Source: Competibacteraceae bacterium UBA6584 (lineage in GTDB: Bacteria > Pseudomonadota > Gammaproteobacteria > Competibacterales > Competibacteraceae). From it: a stretch of 15,187 nucleotides of DNA. Below the pieces are notes generated by a model. That model worked only from the letters and a program-made list of their open reading frames with translations. It did not search any database and was not told the DNA's origin. Both the position numbers and the translations under genes were made by a program. The stretch lies in assembly GCA_002433805.1 (NCBI GenBank), contig DJIW01000045.1:1-15187 (forward strand), in the 5' to 3' direction. Positions 7,428 to 15,187 of the stretch are shown one piece after another; position 1 is the stretch's first letter, and each line of letters begins with the position of its first letter.

Positions 7428-9242
7428 ATGTGCGGAATCGCGGGTTACTATTTAACATCGACCGATGCGGAGCAGTCCCGGCTGGAGGAGATGGCGCGGC
7501 GGCTGGCGCATCGCGGTCCCGACGGGCGAGGTTTTCACAGGCGGGACGGCGTCGGACTCGCCCACACCCGGTTGGCCATCATCGATCTGGCCGGCGGCGC
7601 CCAACCGCTGTACAGCGCGGACCGCAGCCTTTGCCTGGTCGCCAACGGCGAGATTTACAATTATTTAGAGCTGCGCCGGGAACTGGAAGCACTGGGGCAT
7701 CGCTTCACCACCCATTCCGACTGCGAAACCATCCTGCACGCCTACGCGGCCTGGGGTGAAGCGGGCGTGGAGCGGCTGACGGGCATGTTCGCCTTCGCCC
7801 TTCACGATGCCCGCAAGGGAACGCTGTGGCTGGCGCGCGATCGGTTGGGCATCAAACCGCTCTATTTCACCAAAGGACCGGGCGGATTCGCTTTTGCCTC
7901 GGAGTTAAAAGCGCTGTTGCCCTGGCTCGACCGGCGCGAGGTCGATCCGACCGGCCTGGCGCAGTACCTGCAACACAATTTCACCTGCGCGCCGCACACC
8001 CTGCTCGCCGGAGTCCAGAAATTGCGGCCCGGCGAATGGCTGCGCGTGGAACCGGATGGCGCGGCGCGCCAACAACGCTACTGGTCGCCCTTGCGCGCCG
8101 AACCGCTCGACCTGACGCTCGATCAAGCCCTGGAGCGCTTCGATGCGCTGGTGGACCAGGTCATCGATATTCACTTGCGCAGCGATGTGCCGTTCGGGCT
8201 CTTTCTCTCGGGCGGCGTGGATTCCTCCTTGCTCGCCGCGCTCATCGCGCGCCGCGTCCAGGAACCGTTGCGCAGCTTTTCCATCGGTTTTCCAGACACC
8301 TCGGTGCATAACGAGCTGGCGGCGGCGGAGACGGTCGCCCGCCAACTCAATACCCGCCATAGCGCTTATGAAGCGCGGGCCGAGGAATTGTTGGAGCGCT
8401 TGCCGCACGTGGTGTGGGCGGCCGACGATCTGACCGCCGATTACGCCAATCTGCCGGTTTCCCTGCTGGCCGAACGCGCGGGCGCGGAGCTGAAGGTGGT
8501 CTTTTCCGGCGAGGGTGGCGATGAAGTGTTCGCCGGATACGGCCGCTATCGAGTGAACGGATTCAAACGGTTGCTCACGGCGTTGCGACATCCCGGAACG
8601 GGCGGCTTTCGAACCGGCGGGATGTTCTCCAACGAAGCCGCCGAACTGTTTCAGCCCGCGTTGGCCGAAGCCCTGCGCGATTGGCGAGCGCCGTTCGCGC
8701 GCGCTTGGAGCGAACCGCCGCCCGCCTGGACCCGTCTGATGCGGATGCAGTACGTCGATCTGGAAACCTGGCTCCCGGACGATCTGCTGATCAAGGCCGA
8801 CCGGATGTTGATGGCGTGGGGCGTGGAGGGACGGGTGCCGTTTCTCGATCACCGCCTGGTCGAATTCGGCCTCGGCTTGCCCGATGCCTTCAAAATCGAA
8901 GGGCGCAACGGCAAACGCTTCCTCAAACTCTGGGGCGAGCGATTTTTTCCCAAAGAACACCTTTGGGGCCGCAAGAAGGGATTTACCGTGCCGATCCGGG
9001 ATTGGCTGAAAGGCGAGCGTTTGGCGTCGCTCGACCGAGCCTTGGCGGCCTCGCCGGGCATCGCGGCCTGGTTTGAACCCGCGGCGGTGCGCGGCTTGAT
9101 CGAACGCCAACGCCGGCGCGGGGATCGCAGCGGTCCGTTGTGGGCCTTGCTCAATTTCGCCATCTGGCACCGGCTGATGGTGGAAGGCGACGGCGAGCCG
9201 CCATCGGCCCGCCAAGAGCCTTTCCGCTATTTGCTCGGCTAG
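7428..9242 (+). CDS. asnB: Asparagine synthase (glutamine-hydrolysing), AsnB-type amidotransferase
   Basis: A 604-residue two-domain enzyme. The N-terminal class II glutaminase domain begins MCGIAGYY with Cys2 as nucleophile once Met is removed, plus HTRLAIIDL (Arg48), ANGEIYNYLELR (Asn73, Glu75) and SDCE (Asp98) for glutamine binding. The C-terminal ATP-pyrophosphatase domain has LFLSGGVDSSLLA with SGGVDSS at 261-267, FSGEGGDEVFAGYGRY from 359, and KADRMLMAWGVEGRVPFLD further on. All key residues for glutamine-dependent beta-aspartyl-AMP chemistry are present. Family proteins make asparagine from aspartate, but paralogues in polysaccharide loci are thought to amidate sugar acids; the location among glycosyltransferases makes that plausible here. 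The ATG at 7428 is required for Cys2 and has GGGAG 9 nt upstream. Its TAG overlaps the convergent GT4 gene stop by 4 nt. Confidence 0.93.
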   Translation: MCGIAGYYLTSTDAEQSRLEEMARRLAHRGPDGRGFHRRDGVGLAHTRLAIIDLAGGAQPLYSADRSLCLVANGEIYNYLELRRELEALGHRFTTHSDCETILHAYAAWGEAGVERLTGMFAFALHDARKGTLWLARDRLGIKPLYFTKGPGGFAFASELKALLPWLDRREVDPTGLAQYLQHNFTCAPHTLLAGVQKLRPGEWLRVEPDGAARQQRYWSPLRAEPLDLTLDQALERFDALVDQVIDIHLRSDVPFGLFLSGGVDSSLLAALIARRVQEPLRSFSIGFPDTSVHNELAAAETVARQLNTRHSAYEARAEELLERLPHVVWAADDLTADYANLPVSLLAERAGAELKVVFSGEGGDEVFAGYGRYRVNGFKRLLTALRHPGTGGFRTGGMFSNEAAELFQPALAEALRDWRAPFARAWSEPPPAWTRLMRMQYVDLETWLPDDLLIKADRMLMAWGVEGRVPFLDHRLVEFGLGLPDAFKIEGRNGKRFLKLWGERFFPKEHLWGRKKGFTVPIRDWLKGERLASLDRALAASPGIAAWFEPAAVRGLIERQRRRGDRSGPLWALLNFAIWHRLMVEGDGEPPSARQEPFRYLLG

Positions 9243-10357
9243 CGGGGCGCTTGGCTGACGCCTTGGTACAACGCCAGCGTTTGATCCAACATCCGCTGGA
9301 GCGGATAAGGCTGCTCGGACGACACTGGAGGCGCGTCGCGCAACACCTCCGCGACTCGGTCGGTCAGCCGATCTGGATCGCCGACCGGCGCCAAACCCGC
9401 CGGATACATCCGTCGGAGCACTTCGCCGACGCCGCCTTGGTCGTAGCCGACTACCGGCCTGCCGAGACTGAGCGCTTCCAACACGGTCCGGCCGAAGGAT
9501 TCCGGCTTGGCGGACAGCGACAGCAGCAGCGTTGAAACCGCGTAAATCTCGCGCATGTCAGTCCGGTGGCCGGCGAAGACTATGGCGTCGTTAAGTCCCC
9601 GCGCCCGAACCGCTTCTCGCAAGCCATCGGCGTAGCGTTGCCGCCGAGCTTCCGAACCGCCGACGATCAAACCCCGCGCCGTCAAGCCCCGCGCCCGCAG
9701 TCGAACCAGCAGTTCGATGAAATCCTCGTGTCCCTTAAGCCGGCTCAAGCGTCCGGCCAAGGTCAGCACCGGGGCTCCTTGCAATTGCGGATAGCGCCGC
9801 CGCCAGTCCGCGAGCCAAGCCTCGGAAGGCCGATAGCCGTAGGGAAACGCCACGGGATCGACTCCGCGCTGGATCACCTTCACTCTCTCGTCCGGCAGTT
9901 CGGGATAATGCTGACGGAGGTAAGCCCGCACCGTCTCGGAGACCGCGATCACCCGCTCGCCTCGGGTCATGATGGCGCTGTAGCGAGACGGCGAATACAG
10001 GCCGTGCACCGTGGTGATGAAGCGCGGGCGGGTCAGCGGGTCCATCCCGCGCCACGCCAGCCAACCGATCCAAGCCGGCAGCCGCGAGCGGACATGCACG
10101 ATGTCGATGCGCTGTTCGGCCAGCCAGCGCCGCAGCGGCCAGACCCAACGCAAGGTCGACGGCGATTTGACGCCCAGCGGCCAGCTCACATGCTCGCTGC
10201 CTTGTTGCACCAAGTCCGCAACCAACCGCCCGCCGGCGGAAACGACCACCGAGCGATGGCCGCTCCGGACCAATTGTCGCGCCACCTCCAAAGTTCCCCG
10301 CTCGACGCCGCCGCCGTCCAAGGCCGGCAGCAGTTGCGCCACGGTCAAGCGAACCAT
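9239..10357 (-). CDS. GT4-family glycosyltransferase
   Basis: A 372-residue retaining GT-B enzyme probably acting on LPS core or outer glycan in the cytoplasm. AQLLPALDGGGVERGTLEVA (7-26) is the N-terminal glycine loop, TVHGLYSP lies near 116-123 and IAVSETVR near 137-144. The donor domain starts at LTLAGRLSRLKGHEDFIELL (199-217), and the EX7E motif is E286 and E294 in KPESFGRTVLEAL. The ATG at 10357 matches the usual family N-terminus. A GTG at 10381 would add eight residues and has a better GAGG ribosome site about 7 nt upstream, so the true start is ambiguous. The gene overlaps the end of the upstream ELM1-family gene by 13 nt (or 37 with the GTG), indicating one transcript. Its TAG is shared within the CTAG palindrome at 9239-9242 with the convergent AsnB-type gene. 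Confidence 0.9.
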   Translation of the reverse strand: MVRLTVAQLLPALDGGGVERGTLEVARQLVRSGHRSVVVSAGGRLVADLVQQGSEHVSWPLGVKSPSTLRWVWPLRRWLAEQRIDIVHVRSRLPAWIGWLAWRGMDPLTRPRFITTVHGLYSPSRYSAIMTRGERVIAVSETVRAYLRQHYPELPDERVKVIQRGVDPVAFPYGYRPSEAWLADWRRRYPQLQGAPVLTLAGRLSRLKGHEDFIELLVRLRARGLTARGLIVGGSEARRQRYADGLREAVRARGLNDAIVFAGHRTDMREIYAVSTLLLSLSAKPESFGRTVLEALSLGRPVVGYDQGGVGEVLRRMYPAGLAPVGDPDRLTDRVAEVLRDAPPVSSEQPYPLQRMLDQTLALYQGVSQAPR

Positions 10358-11250
10358 CGTTCGACGATCAAGCGGGCGCACCGTTCGGCCTCATTAAAAG
10401 CCCCGAAGGGGCGGGTCAACCGCTCTCCGCGCCGCCAGTCTCGATACGGCGTGATCCAGCCTTGCGCGGCCAAGCGTTCGAGGCCCCGGCCGATCCGGTT
10501 CGGTTTTTTTACCGGAACCTCCCATACGCCCACCGCCGCGCCGGCGGTTAACGCCTCATAGACCATCGACACGCTATCCGCCGTCACCCACGCTTGACCG
10601 GCTCGCGCCAGTTGCGCCGGCAACCAGTCCGGGCCGGTTTCGGCGACCGGAACGACGCTCAAGCGTACTTCAGATTGGAGGGTTAAGCCCGCTAGAAAGC
10701 CGGGCGGCGTGCGGCGCGAGGTGGTCAGGGTCCAGCGGATGGCGGGGGTGGCGGCCAGCACCTCGGCGATTTGATGATAGAGGGTGGCGTCATCCCAGCC
10801 AAAATGCGCCGAGGGACCACCGATCAACAGCAAACCGCGCTCGGCTTCCAGCGCGTCGGAGGGTCGGATGCGATTTAAAGCGCCCCGCGTCGTCAAGACA
10901 TCGGGACGAAGCGGCGGCGAATCGTGTTCGGGGATCAAGCACAGGTCGAACCAGCGCAGCGGCAAGCTGGGCCGCATCAGCACCACCGCCTTGCCGCCCC
11001 GACGACGGCGCGCCGCCAACAGGGAAAGATGGGTGCGATGGCCCGCGCCCACCAATAAATTCGGCTCCGGCAACGCCCGCCAAGCTGGAGCGCCTCGCCA
11101 GCCCGCAACCACCGCCGAACGGCTTGCCAGGGGCTGAGTTTCGACAGCTTCAACCATCCGCAGCCGGCTTATAGCGTCGATCAGGCCCCGACTTTGATTG
11201 TCATGACCGGCTTTGCCGTCGCTGAACCGCCAGATGACGAGCGGCGTCAC
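10345..11250 (-). CDS. ELM1-family protein (Mito_fiss_Elm1/DUF1022), putative GT-B enzyme
   Basis: A 301-residue protein of the family named after plant mitochondrial fission factor ELM1; bacterial members have no settled reaction but look like GT-B-fold nucleotide-sugar enzymes and often sit by LPS genes. Recognisable segments are WRFSDGKAGHDNQSRGLIDA (7-26), LLVGAGHRTH at 65-74, LIGGPSAHFGWD at 142-152, and VTADSVSMVYEALTAGAAVGVW at 222-243, which resembles the donor-site loop of GT-B transferases. Only a GTG (11250) is available as start; AGGGG lies 5 nt upstream. It follows the zinc-finger gene by 31 bp and runs into the GT4 gene with a short overlap, so it belongs to the glnE-ilvE transcript series. 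Family membership is well supported by motif; a sugar-transfer role in LPS assembly is inference. Confidence 0.85.
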   Translation of the reverse strand: MTPLVIWRFSDGKAGHDNQSRGLIDAISRLRMVEAVETQPLASRSAVVAGWRGAPAWRALPEPNLLVGAGHRTHLSLLAARRRRGGKAVVLMRPSLPLRWFDLCLIPEHDSPPLRPDVLTTRGALNRIRPSDALEAERGLLLIGGPSAHFGWDDATLYHQIAEVLAATPAIRWTLTTSRRTPPGFLAGLTLQSEVRLSVVPVAETGPDWLPAQLARAGQAWVTADSVSMVYEALTAGAAVGVWEVPVKKPNRIGRGLERLAAQGWITPYRDWRRGERLTRPFGAFNEAERCARLIVERWFA

Positions 11251-11281
11251 GGACGCCCCTGGAGGACGATGGAGCGCCGGT

Positions 11282-11488
11282 TTAATCCACCAGGACGTAA
11301 TCCGCGCCGCAGTACGGGCATTTCGCCTTACCGGTGGCCTCGATCGGCAGATAGACCTTGGGATGGGAATTCCACACCATCATATCGGGCAGTGGGCAGG
11401 AGACCGGTAAATCGGCGCGTTTGACTTCGTAAACCCGATGGGTGTTGGGCATGGCCTTGGCGAAAGCAGCGGCGGTGGCGGCAGCCAT
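11282..11488 (-). CDS. Small zinc-finger protein, zf-CHCC family
   Basis: A 68-residue protein with the CHCC zinc-finger pattern shared with the NDUFS6 subunit of mitochondrial complex I. The presumed zinc ligands are Cys31 (SCPLPD), His42 (WNSHPKVYLP), Cys57 and Cys60 (KCPYCGADYVL). Bacterial members are about 60-70 residues and unassigned in function. The ATG at 11488 is chosen because a GAGGAG box lies about 10 nt upstream; the ATG at 11497 has that box touching it, and the open frame to 11563 adds nothing family-like. A later ATG at residue 13 is also possible. It sits 75 bp after ilvE and 31 bp before the ELM1-family gene, in the same direction. Confidence 0.87.
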   Translation of the reverse strand: MAAATAAAFAKAMPNTHRVYEVKRADLPVSCPLPDMMVWNSHPKVYLPIEATGKAKCPYCGADYVLVD

Positions 11489-11563
11489 AGACGGCATTCT
11501 CCTCAAATGAGTCGTTATTGGATCCGTTGAAAAACGGCGACGGAACGGCCTGAAGCCCGGCAT

Positions 11564-12484
11564 TCAAACCAGTGTCAACCACTCGGGGTACGCATCGCGC
11601 CGGCCGTGGACCTGATCGAAATACAGCGCTTGCAAGCGTTGGGTGATCGGACCGCGCCGGCCGATGCCGATGGCGCGGCCGTCCACCTCGCGGATCGGGG
11701 TCACCTCGGCGGCGGTGCCGGTAAAGAACGCTTCATCGGCGATGTACACCTCATCGCGGGTGATCCGTTTTTCCTTGACGGCGATCCCCAAATCGGCGGC
11801 GAAGCGGATGATGGTGTCACGGGTGATGCCTTCCAGGGCGGACGTCAGATCGGGCGTGTAAATGATCCCATCGCGGATGATGAAGATGTTTTCGCCGCTG
11901 CCCTCGGAAACGTAGCCTTCGGTATCCAACAGCATGGCTTCGTCGTAACCGTCGCGCACGGCCTCGGCCAGCGCCAGCATCGAATTCATGTAATTGCCGT
12001 TGGCCTTGGCCTTGCACATGGTGATGTTGACGTGGTGGCGGTTGAACGAGGAGGTCCGGATGCGGATGCCGCGCTCCAGATTCTCCGCGCCGAGGTAAGC
12101 CCCCCACTCCCAGGCGGCGACGATCACGTGGGCTTTGAGATTGTCGGCGCGGATGCCCATGCCCTCGGAGCCGTAAAAACACATCGGGCGGAGATAGGCG
12201 CTGGCCAGCTGATTGGCGCGGACCACCTCCCGGCTGGCTTCGTTGAGCTGATCCTTGGTGTACGGCATCGGCATGCCGACGATGTGCGCCGAGCGAAACA
12301 GCCGGTCGGTATGCGCCTGCAACCGGAAAATCGCGGGCCCCCGGTCGGTGGCGTAGGCGCGAATCCCCTCGAACACGCCCATCCCGTAATGCAAGGTGTG
12401 GGTCAGCACGTGGGTGTTGGCCTCGCGCCAGGGCGCCAGCTTGCCGTCGTACCAGATCAGACCATCGCGGTCGGCCATCGACAT
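11564..12484 (-). CDS. ilvE: Branched-chain amino acid aminotransferase
   Basis: A 306-residue fold-type IV PLP enzyme that interconverts leucine, isoleucine and valine with their 2-oxo acids using glutamate/2-oxoglutarate, in the cytoplasm. The sequence follows E. coli IlvE (309 residues): LIWYDGKLAPW (9-19), LHYGMGVFEGIRAY (31-44), the PLP lysine Lys160 in CKAKANGNYMNS (157-168), GYVSEGSGENIF (from about 190), LEGITRDTIIRFA and FFTGTAAEVTPIREVDG near the C-terminus. The first ATG (12484) has GAGGAG 9 nt upstream and is preferred to the ATG two codons later. It follows glnE by 45 bp, an order known in Pseudomonas and relatives immediately beside the LPS core genes. Function is secure. Confidence 0.96.
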   Translation of the reverse strand: MSMADRDGLIWYDGKLAPWREANTHVLTHTLHYGMGVFEGIRAYATDRGPAIFRLQAHTDRLFRSAHIVGMPMPYTKDQLNEASREVVRANQLASAYLRPMCFYGSEGMGIRADNLKAHVIVAAWEWGAYLGAENLERGIRIRTSSFNRHHVNITMCKAKANGNYMNSMLALAEAVRDGYDEAMLLDTEGYVSEGSGENIFIIRDGIIYTPDLTSALEGITRDTIIRFAADLGIAVKEKRITRDEVYIADEAFFTGTAAEVTPIREVDGRAIGIGRRGPITQRLQALYFDQVHGRRDAYPEWLTLV

Positions 12485-12529
12485 TATCCGAATCTCCTCG
12501 CCAAATTAAGATCGCGCCGCCACGCTGCC

Positions 12530-15187
12530 TCATCCCCCGGACGCCGCGCCGGTTTTGGCGGGCTCCATCAGCCGTCGCCAGATTCGCGCCACGCTCTCGC
12601 GGGTTTCGGCGGCTTCGTCGCTGGGAGCGCACGCGGGTAGCTCTTGCAGCTTGAGCCAATGAATGCGCCGGCGCAGGTTGCGATAGGCGTTGCGCAGCCG
12701 GGCGGCGTCGGCGACGGACAGGATGCCGGCCCGCTCCAGGCCGTCGAGTTGCCGGATGTTGTCGGTGTAGGTCAGCAGGTCCGGATAGCGGTGGGCGTGC
12801 GCCAGAATTTTATATTGCACCATAAATTCGATATCGGCGATACCACCTCGACCTTGCTTGAGATCGAAGCGCTCGGAAGTCCCGGTATCCAGTTCGGCGC
12901 GCATCCGCTCGCGCATCTCGCAGACCTCTTGGCGCAGCGCCTCGGGCTCGCACTCGACGCTCAAAATCTCGCGGCGCAGGGTTTGATAGCGCTCGGCCAG
13001 CTCGGGCGGACCCGCCACCACCCGCGCCCGCGCCAGCGCCTGATGCTCCCAGGTCCAGGCTTGCCGGCATTGATAGTCGGCGAAGGCTTCGAAGGAGCTG
13101 ACCAGCAGGCCGGCGCGTCCGCTGGGCCGCAACCGGGTGTCCACCTCGTACAAATCGCCGGCTCCAGTGCGGGTCGTCAACCAGTAGATGATGCGCTGCA
13201 CCAGCTTGGCGAAGAAGCTGGGGTTGTCGATCTGGCGCGGGCCGGCGGTCAGCTGCCGCGCGCCGGCGCTGTCGTGCAAAAACACCAAGTCCAGATCGGA
13301 ACCGTAGTTGAGTTCGATGCCGCCCAACTTGCCGTAGGCGACGATGGCGAAGCGGGCGTCTCGCTCCACCCCGTCCACCGCGCAGCGGGGTGGGCCGAAT
13401 TTCGGCAACAGATCGGCCCATGCCAGTTCCAGCACCTCGCGCAACAAAGTCTCGGCGATTTCGGTCAAATGATCGCTGACGATCATCAAGGGCATCGCGC
13501 CGCTGACATCGGCGGCGGCGACGCGCAACACCTGGGTTTGCTTGAAATAGCGCAGGGCGTTCAGGATTTCCTCGGAATCCTCCGGCGCAACCCGCGCCAG
13601 CTGCCGCTTCAAATCCCGCGCCAGTTGCCGGCGATCCAACGGCGCGTAGAGCGCGGCCGGATTGAGTAAATCGTCCAGCAGCAAGGGATAGCGCGCCAGA
13701 TGCTTGCCGATCCAGCCGCTGGCGGCGCACAGCTTGATCAGCTGGGCCAAGGCTTGCGGGTGATCGGTCAATAACGCCAAATAGACCGAGCGGCGAGCCA
13801 CCGCCTCCAACAGATCGAGCACGCGCTCCAAGGTGGCGGTCGGCCGCGGCGCGACGGCGGCGGCCTCCAACACTCGGGGGATCAAACCGTCCAGCCGCTC
13901 GCGGCCCCGCAAACTCATGGATCGATAGCTGAAGCCGTGCTTGAGCGCCCGCAACCGGTTCCAGGCCAGCGCCGGCTCCTCAAAACCGTGGTCTTCCAAT
14001 ACCGCCAACGCCCGGTCTTCATCGGGTTCGACTTGCCAGAGCGTCGCGAGACCGGTTTTCGCTGGAACCGGCTTGGCATCGCCCATCTCGCCGAACACTT
14101 GGGCGAACTGTTGCGCGACGGCCTCAACGTGCCGCGCCAGTTCCTGATCGAACGCGCTCCAGCTCGAAAAGCCCATGGCGAACGCCAAGCGCCGCTGTCC
14201 CAGATCGTCATCGGGCAGCAGGTGGGTTTGCTGGTCGGCCCACGCCTGCAAGCGGTTTTCCACCCGGCGCAGGAACCTATAGGCCTGCTTCAGCTGTTCG
14301 ACCGCCGCCGCCGGCAACCGGCCGCTGGCGTCCAGCAGATCGAGCACCCGCAGGATGCCGCGCTCTCGCAGCGCGGGCTCGCGGCCGCCGTAGATCAACT
14401 GGAATGCCTGACCGATGAATTCGATTTCGCGAATGCCGCCCGGCCCCAGCTTGACGTTGCGGCGCACGCCCTTGCGTTCGACTTCCTGCGCGATCAGCGC
14501 CTTCATGTCGCGCAACGAGGCAAAGGCGCTGTAATCGAGATAGCGCCGGTAGACGAACGGCCGCAATCCGGCCAGCACCCGCTCGCCCGCTTCCCGGTCG
14601 CCGGCGATGACCCGCGCCTTGATCATGGCGTAGCGTTCCCAGTCGCGGCCGTGGTTCTGGTAATAGTCCTCGAACGCGGAAAACGACATCGCCACCGGCC
14701 CGGAATCACCAAACGGCCGCAGCCGCAGATCGACCCGATAGACGAAACCCTCGGCGGTCGGCTCGGCCAGCAGCTTGCTCAGGCGCTGGCCGAGCCGGCG
14801 GAAAAATTCCTCATTGCTGACCGAACGCGCGCCGTCGGTTTGCCCTTGCCGGGGATAGGTGAAGATCAGATCGATGTCGGAGGAAAAGTTGAGCTCGCGA
14901 CCGCCGAGCTTGCCCATCCCCAACACCACCAGCCGTTGCGGCTGGCTGTCGGCGTCGCGCGGTTGACCGTAGCGCTGACACTGCCCTTCATGCAGCCGCG
15001 CCAGCGCCTGTTCGATCAACTGTTCGGCCAGATCGCTCAAATCGCCGAGCGTTTCTTCCAATCCAGCCGCGTCCGTCAAATCGCGCCAGGCGATGCGGAT
15101 CATTTCCCAACGCCGGAAGTCCCGCAGCGCGATATTAAGTTGCGGCTCGTCCGCCACCTCCGCCAGCCGCCGCTGTAGAACGACACA
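12530..15187 (-). CDS. glnE: Bifunctional glutamine synthetase adenylyltransferase/adenylyl-removing enzyme (5' end cut by window edge)
   Basis: GlnE adds AMP to and phosphorolytically removes it from glutamine synthetase, controlled by PII and glutamine. The frame is open to the right edge, giving 885 visible residues of about 950, so the true start is outside; the GTG at 15157 is internal. Two nucleotidyltransferase domains are present. The N-terminal adenylyl-removing domain has GMGKLGGRELNF at 90-101 with DID at 104-106. The C-terminal adenylyltransferase domain has AYGKLGGIELNYGSDLDLVF with Asp631 and Asp633. Downstream GPGGIREIEFIGQ and GRGGIADIEFMVQ segments are the matching motifs after each domain. 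All catalytic aspartates are intact. It begins the minus-strand series leading into ilvE. Confidence 0.96.
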   Translation of the reverse strand, partial: CVVLQRRLAEVADEPQLNIALRDFRRWEMIRIAWRDLTDAAGLEETLGDLSDLAEQLIEQALARLHEGQCQRYGQPRDADSQPQRLVVLGMGKLGGRELNFSSDIDLIFTYPRQGQTDGARSVSNEEFFRRLGQRLSKLLAEPTAEGFVYRVDLRLRPFGDSGPVAMSFSAFEDYYQNHGRDWERYAMIKARVIAGDREAGERVLAGLRPFVYRRYLDYSAFASLRDMKALIAQEVERKGVRRNVKLGPGGIREIEFIGQAFQLIYGGREPALRERGILRVLDLLDASGRLPAAAVEQLKQAYRFLRRVENRLQAWADQQTHLLPDDDLGQRRLAFAMGFSSWSAFDQELARHVEAVAQQFAQVFGEMGDAKPVPAKTGLATLWQVEPDEDRALAVLEDHGFEEPALAWNRLRALKHGFSYRSMSLRGRERLDGLIPRVLEAAAVAPRPTATLERVLDLLEAVARRSVYLALLTDHPQALAQLIKLCAASGWIGKHLARYPLLLDDLLNPAALYAPLDRRQLARDLKRQLARVAPEDSEEILNALRYFKQTQVLRVAAADVSGAMPLMIVSDHLTEIAETLLREVLELAWADLLPKFGPPRCAVDGVERDARFAIVAYGKLGGIELNYGSDLDLVFLHDSAGARQLTAGPRQIDNPSFFAKLVQRIIYWLTTRTGAGDLYEVDTRLRPSGRAGLLVSSFEAFADYQCRQAWTWEHQALARARVVAGPPELAERYQTLRREILSVECEPEALRQEVCEMRERMRAELDTGTSERFDLKQGRGGIADIEFMVQYKILAHAHRYPDLLTYTDNIRQLDGLERAGILSVADAARLRNAYRNLRRRIHWLKLQELPACAPSDEAAETRESVARIWRRLMEPAKTGAASGG

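Noticed and set aside
7905..9215. Minus-strand 436-codon frame opposite the AsnB-type gene
   Set aside because: Antisense shadow of a gene with intact catalytic residues; product is low-complexity and Gln/Arg-rich.
11524..11537. Small hairpin CCGTT-GAAA-AACGG between ilvE and the zinc-finger gene
   Set aside because: Only five base pairs and no T-run after it in the direction of transcription, so it is not a credible terminator.
11606..12640. Long plus-strand open frame (344 codons) opposite ilvE and the end of glnE
   Set aside because: Composition is typical of a GC-rich antisense shadow and it spans two real genes; no motif recognised.
13937..15178. Long plus-strand open frame (413 codons) opposite glnE
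   Set aside because: Antisense to well-conserved GlnE codons in GC-rich DNA, where long antisense frames are expected; no family-like motif.
1..15187. tRNA, rRNA, CRISPR, insertion sequence or phage content
   Set aside because: No cloverleaf-like tRNA, no regular repeat-spacer series, no transposase or integrase-like protein and no terminal inverted repeats were seen; nearly all sequence is accounted for by the listed genes.

Overview
The window is about 15.2 kb of GC-rich, densely coding DNA. It looks like a gammaproteobacterial chromosome: its right end carries glnE followed by ilvE, running directly into a cell-envelope glycan locus. The same glnE-ilvE-LPS core arrangement is known from Pseudomonas. 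The particular neighbours here (a zf-CHCC mini-protein and an ELM1-family protein) hint at a purple-sulfur or Competibacter-like lineage, but that placement is only an impression. There are 13 protein genes, no RNA genes, no insertion sequences and no CRISPR array. Two genes are cut by the window edges: the epimerase loses its C-terminus on the left and glnE loses its N-terminus on the right.

Layout, left to right. (1) 1-843 minus, NAD-dependent sugar epimerase, partial. (2) 934-1863 plus, LpxL-type lipid A late acyltransferase, followed after 12 nt by (3) 1876-2940 plus, a GT9 (heptosyltransferase-family) enzyme. (4) 2963-3793 minus, WaaE-like GT2 glycosyltransferase. (5) 3912-5024 plus, GT4 glycosyltransferase. 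(6) 5019-6242 minus, O-antigen ligase/polymerase-type membrane protein, overlapping by 32 nt the end of (7) 6211-7233 minus, a second GT9 enzyme. (8) 7428-9242 plus, AsnB-type glutamine-dependent amidotransferase. The remaining five genes form one minus-strand series read from the right edge: (13) glnE, (12) ilvE, (11) zf-CHCC protein, (10) ELM1-family protein, (9) GT4 glycosyltransferase.

Functional picture. At least five sugar transferases (two GT9, one GT2, two GT4), one membrane ligase, one lipid A acyltransferase and one nucleotide-sugar epimerase point to assembly of the LPS core, its acylated lipid anchor, and attachment or polymerisation of an outer glycan. The AsnB-type enzyme and the ELM1-family protein are the least predictable members. 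The first may amidate a sugar acid or simply make asparagine. The second is a likely GT-B-fold enzyme without an assigned bacterial reaction. glnE (control of glutamine synthetase) and ilvE (branched-chain amino acid transamination) are housekeeping genes sharing the same transcription direction.

The locus switches strand often, and two convergent pairs overlap at their stop codons (6 nt and 4 nt), leaving no room for ordinary terminators. No gap exceeds 300 bp. The three divergent intergenic regions (844-933, 3794-3911, 7234-7427) must hold the promoters. They contain only weak sigma-70-like elements, plus a 10-bp direct repeat in the second and a 15-nt imperfect tandem repeat in the third.
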